Assembly: GCF_000175615.1 (NCBI RefSeq)
Contig: NZ_ACVO01000025.1
Span: 108,462 to 172,461, forward strand
DNA from: Rothia mucilaginosa ATCC 25296
GTDB taxonomy: Bacteria > Actinomycetota > Actinomycetes > Actinomycetales > Micrococcaceae
Reading direction: 5' to 3'
DNA length: 64,000 nt
The notes beneath the pieces were generated by a model. The model had not been told where the DNA came from. It did no database searches and worked only from the letters and a program-made list of their open reading frames with translations. Numbering within the stretch: position 1 is the first letter of the stretch; every line of letters starts with the position of its first letter. Position numbers and translations under genes: made by a program. Positions 62,600 to 64,000 of the stretch are shown here, piece after piece.

Positions 62600-63586
62600 A
62601 TGGCTAAGGCAGGTTCGCGCCCGGGCGCTACCACCAAGAAGAAGGGTGCTACTAAGGGCACTGGCGGTCACGGTCGTAAGGCGCTTGAGGGTAAGGGTCC
62701 TACTCCGAAGGCTGAGGACCGCGTTTATCACAAGGCGCATAAGATGAAGCGTGCGGCTGAGCGTCGTGCTGCTACCGGTACGAACCGTAAGTTCCAGACT
62801 CGTCTGGGCGGTAAGCGTGCTAGCGATGAGCTGGTGACTGGTCGTAATGCGGTGCTTGAGGCTCTGCGTACTGAGATTCCCTCGAAGCACTTGTACATCA
62901 TGAGCCGTGTTGAGGTTGATGACCGCGTTCGCGAGATTATGACTATTGCGAATAAGCGCAATATTCCGATGCTGGAGATTCCGCGTAGCGAGCTGGATCG
63001 TTTGACTGATGGTTCTGTGCATCAGGGTGTTGCGATGCAGATTCCGCCGTACAAGTACCCGGACGCTACTGACCTGGTGCTGGATACTATGGAGCGTTGG
63101 CACTCGGGTAAGCTGTCGACTCCGCCGCTGTTTGTTGCTTTGGACGGTATTACTGATCCGCGTAACTTGGGTGCGATTATTCGTAGCGTGTCCGCGTTTA
63201 GCGGTGATGGCGTGATTATTCCTGAGCGTCGTTCGGCTGCTGTGACTGCTGGTGCGTGGAAGACTAGTGCTGGTGCGGCTGCTCGTATTCCTGTTGCGAT
63301 GGCGACTAATCTGACTCGCGTGATTCAGCAGGCCAAGGAGCAGGGTATTTTCGTGATTGGTCTGGATGGCGGTGGCGATATTGAGCTACCGGCTCTGGAG
63401 CTTGCGAATGAGCCGCTGTGCGTGGTGGTTGGTTCTGAGGGTAAGGGTCTGTCCCGCCTGGTGACTGAGAACTGCGATCAGATTGTGTCGATTCCGATTG
63501 ATTCTGCGATGGAGTCTTTGAATGCGGCGATGGCTGTGGGCATTACTCTGTACGATGTTTCTCGTCGTCGCGCTTCCGCGAACTAA
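62600..63586 (+). CDS. rlmB: 23S rRNA 2'-O-ribose methyltransferase, RlmB/TrmH family
   Basis: SPOUT-fold methyltransferase. The first 70 residues are Lys/Gly-rich and basic, probably RNA-binding and disordered. Then DELVTGRNAVLEAL starts the substrate-binding domain. SpoU motifs are ALDGITDPRNLGAIIRS, VVVGSEGKGLSRLV and IPIDSAMESLNAAMAVGI, with the deep trefoil knot at the C-terminus. The ATG follows GAAGGAAGAG. The 328 residues are long because of the basic tail. Its exact rRNA target is inferred from family names only. Confidence 0.93.
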   Translation: MAKAGSRPGATTKKKGATKGTGGHGRKALEGKGPTPKAEDRVYHKAHKMKRAAERRAATGTNRKFQTRLGGKRASDELVTGRNAVLEALRTEIPSKHLYIMSRVEVDDRVREIMTIANKRNIPMLEIPRSELDRLTDGSVHQGVAMQIPPYKYPDATDLVLDTMERWHSGKLSTPPLFVALDGITDPRNLGAIIRSVSAFSGDGVIIPERRSAAVTAGAWKTSAGAAARIPVAMATNLTRVIQQAKEQGIFVIGLDGGGDIELPALELANEPLCVVVGSEGKGLSRLVTENCDQIVSIPIDSAMESLNAAMAVGITLYDVSRRRASAN

Positions 63587-63632
63587 AGTTTTGAAGCTAG
63601 CGAGCTACAGCCTGTAGCTCTGTAGTTTGAAT

Positions 63633-63665
63633 AAGGAGGGCGCCCCCGTGAGGGGTGCCCTCCTT
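63633..63665 (+). terminator. rlmB terminator
   Basis: AAGGAGGGCGCCCC (63633-63646) and GGGGTGCCCTCCTT (63652-63665), one G-U pair, followed by TTCTG. A 9-bp palindromic stem (GAGCTACAG/CTGTAGCTC, 63602-63620) lies just before it. Confidence 0.9.
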
Positions 63666-64000
63666 TTCTGTGCTCTTCTGCGCTCTCCCCATATGTAGGT
63701 GCTCATATATAGGGAGGCTGCAGAGGAGGGGGAGGTGCAGAACGGGGGAGTGCAGCGGTACAGAAATACGGCGGTATGAAATACAGAGATGCGGTGATAC
63801 AGAGATGGGGGAGGGGCGGAGCCCCTCTTCCCATCTTTTCTTCCCATCTTTTCTTCCCGTCTTCTCTTCCTATCTTCTTGATGCTGAGGGGCTCTTCTGC
63901 CCTTCTATATGGGCTCTATAGGGAGCTTCTGCAGATTTTTCGGGGTCTTTTGAAGGTTTTTAAACTTTTTTCAAAGAACTTTTGAGGAGCTTATCCTGTG
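63666..64000. other. End region with a terminator-like hairpin and pyrimidine repeats
   Basis: No credible gene. AGATGGGGGAGGGGC (63803-63817) pairs with GCCCCTCTTCCCATCT (63821-63836), with one extra base. CCCATCTTTTCTT then repeats tandemly at 63830-63842 and 63843-63855, with diverged copies at 63856-63868 and 63869-63879. The last 120 bp are T-rich. Confidence 0.65.

Noticed and set aside
63605..63847. 80-codon minus-strand frame at the right edge
   Set aside because: It runs through the rlmB terminator and repeat sequence, and has no ribosome site or recognisable domain.

Overview
The window looks like a core chromosomal segment of a high-GC actinobacterium in the Micrococcaceae, most likely a Rothia species close to R. 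mucilaginosa. The evidence is GC-rich coding DNA, GTP-dependent PEP carboxykinase, a SenX3-RegX3 pair beside gpmA, a PurS/PurQ/small-PurL set, very long Lhr and DnaX proteins, and actinobacterial families such as DUF2516 and DUF4232. The genus is inferred from remembered gene content, not from a database comparison. I see no prophage, insertion sequence, CRISPR array or replication origin.

Left part (1-17 kb): a secreted HtaA-type heme-binding protein (cut by the window edge) diverges from heme oxygenase hmuO across a palindrome-rich promoter region. Next come purSQL, a conserved protein often labelled 3-methyladenine glycosylase, a PIN toxin with an excisionase-type antitoxin, aspartokinase lysC with an apparent internal start for a beta subunit, recR with a 180-residue tail, and dnaX. 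The SRP RNA follows, then a block of duplicated sequence, tRNA-Ser(GGA), a small ParB-like protein, a TetR regulator with concentric operators, and an alpha/beta hydrolase.

Middle (17-31.5 kb): a queuosine-precursor transporter (yhhQ) sits behind a leader with three consecutive hairpins, and tgt lies 7 kb further on. This suggests salvage of queuine-type bases. Between them are two tandem amino-acid permeases, a thioesterase and two lipoproteins that share a cysteine-rich C-terminal domain. After tgt come a DyP peroxidase, a cytosolic GH76-like glycosidase, an RluA-type pseudouridine synthase, and an AT-rich island with a TetR regulator and a possible decayed dehydrogenase start.

Middle right (31.8-43 kb): the 1861-residue helicase Lhr, a RutE-type nitroreductase, a Ser-rich DUF4232 lipoprotein next to a [2Fe-2S] ferredoxin, and a tightly overlapping pair of uncharacterised proteins. 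The pair carries four DUF4258-like modules and one HicA-like domain and is my best candidate for an undescribed system. tRNA-Arg(ACG) closes this part.

Right part (43-64 kb): pckG, then an nsrR-like repressor and flavohemoglobin hmp (nitric oxide defence), divergent phosphomannomutase and manA (mannose phosphates), an ACT/UPF0210 pair, tmk-holB, a trans-sulfuration enzyme, and gpmA. It ends with a co-directional run of senX3-regX3-ispD-ispF-cysS-rlmB. Most transcription units end in strong, often bidirectional, hairpin terminators.
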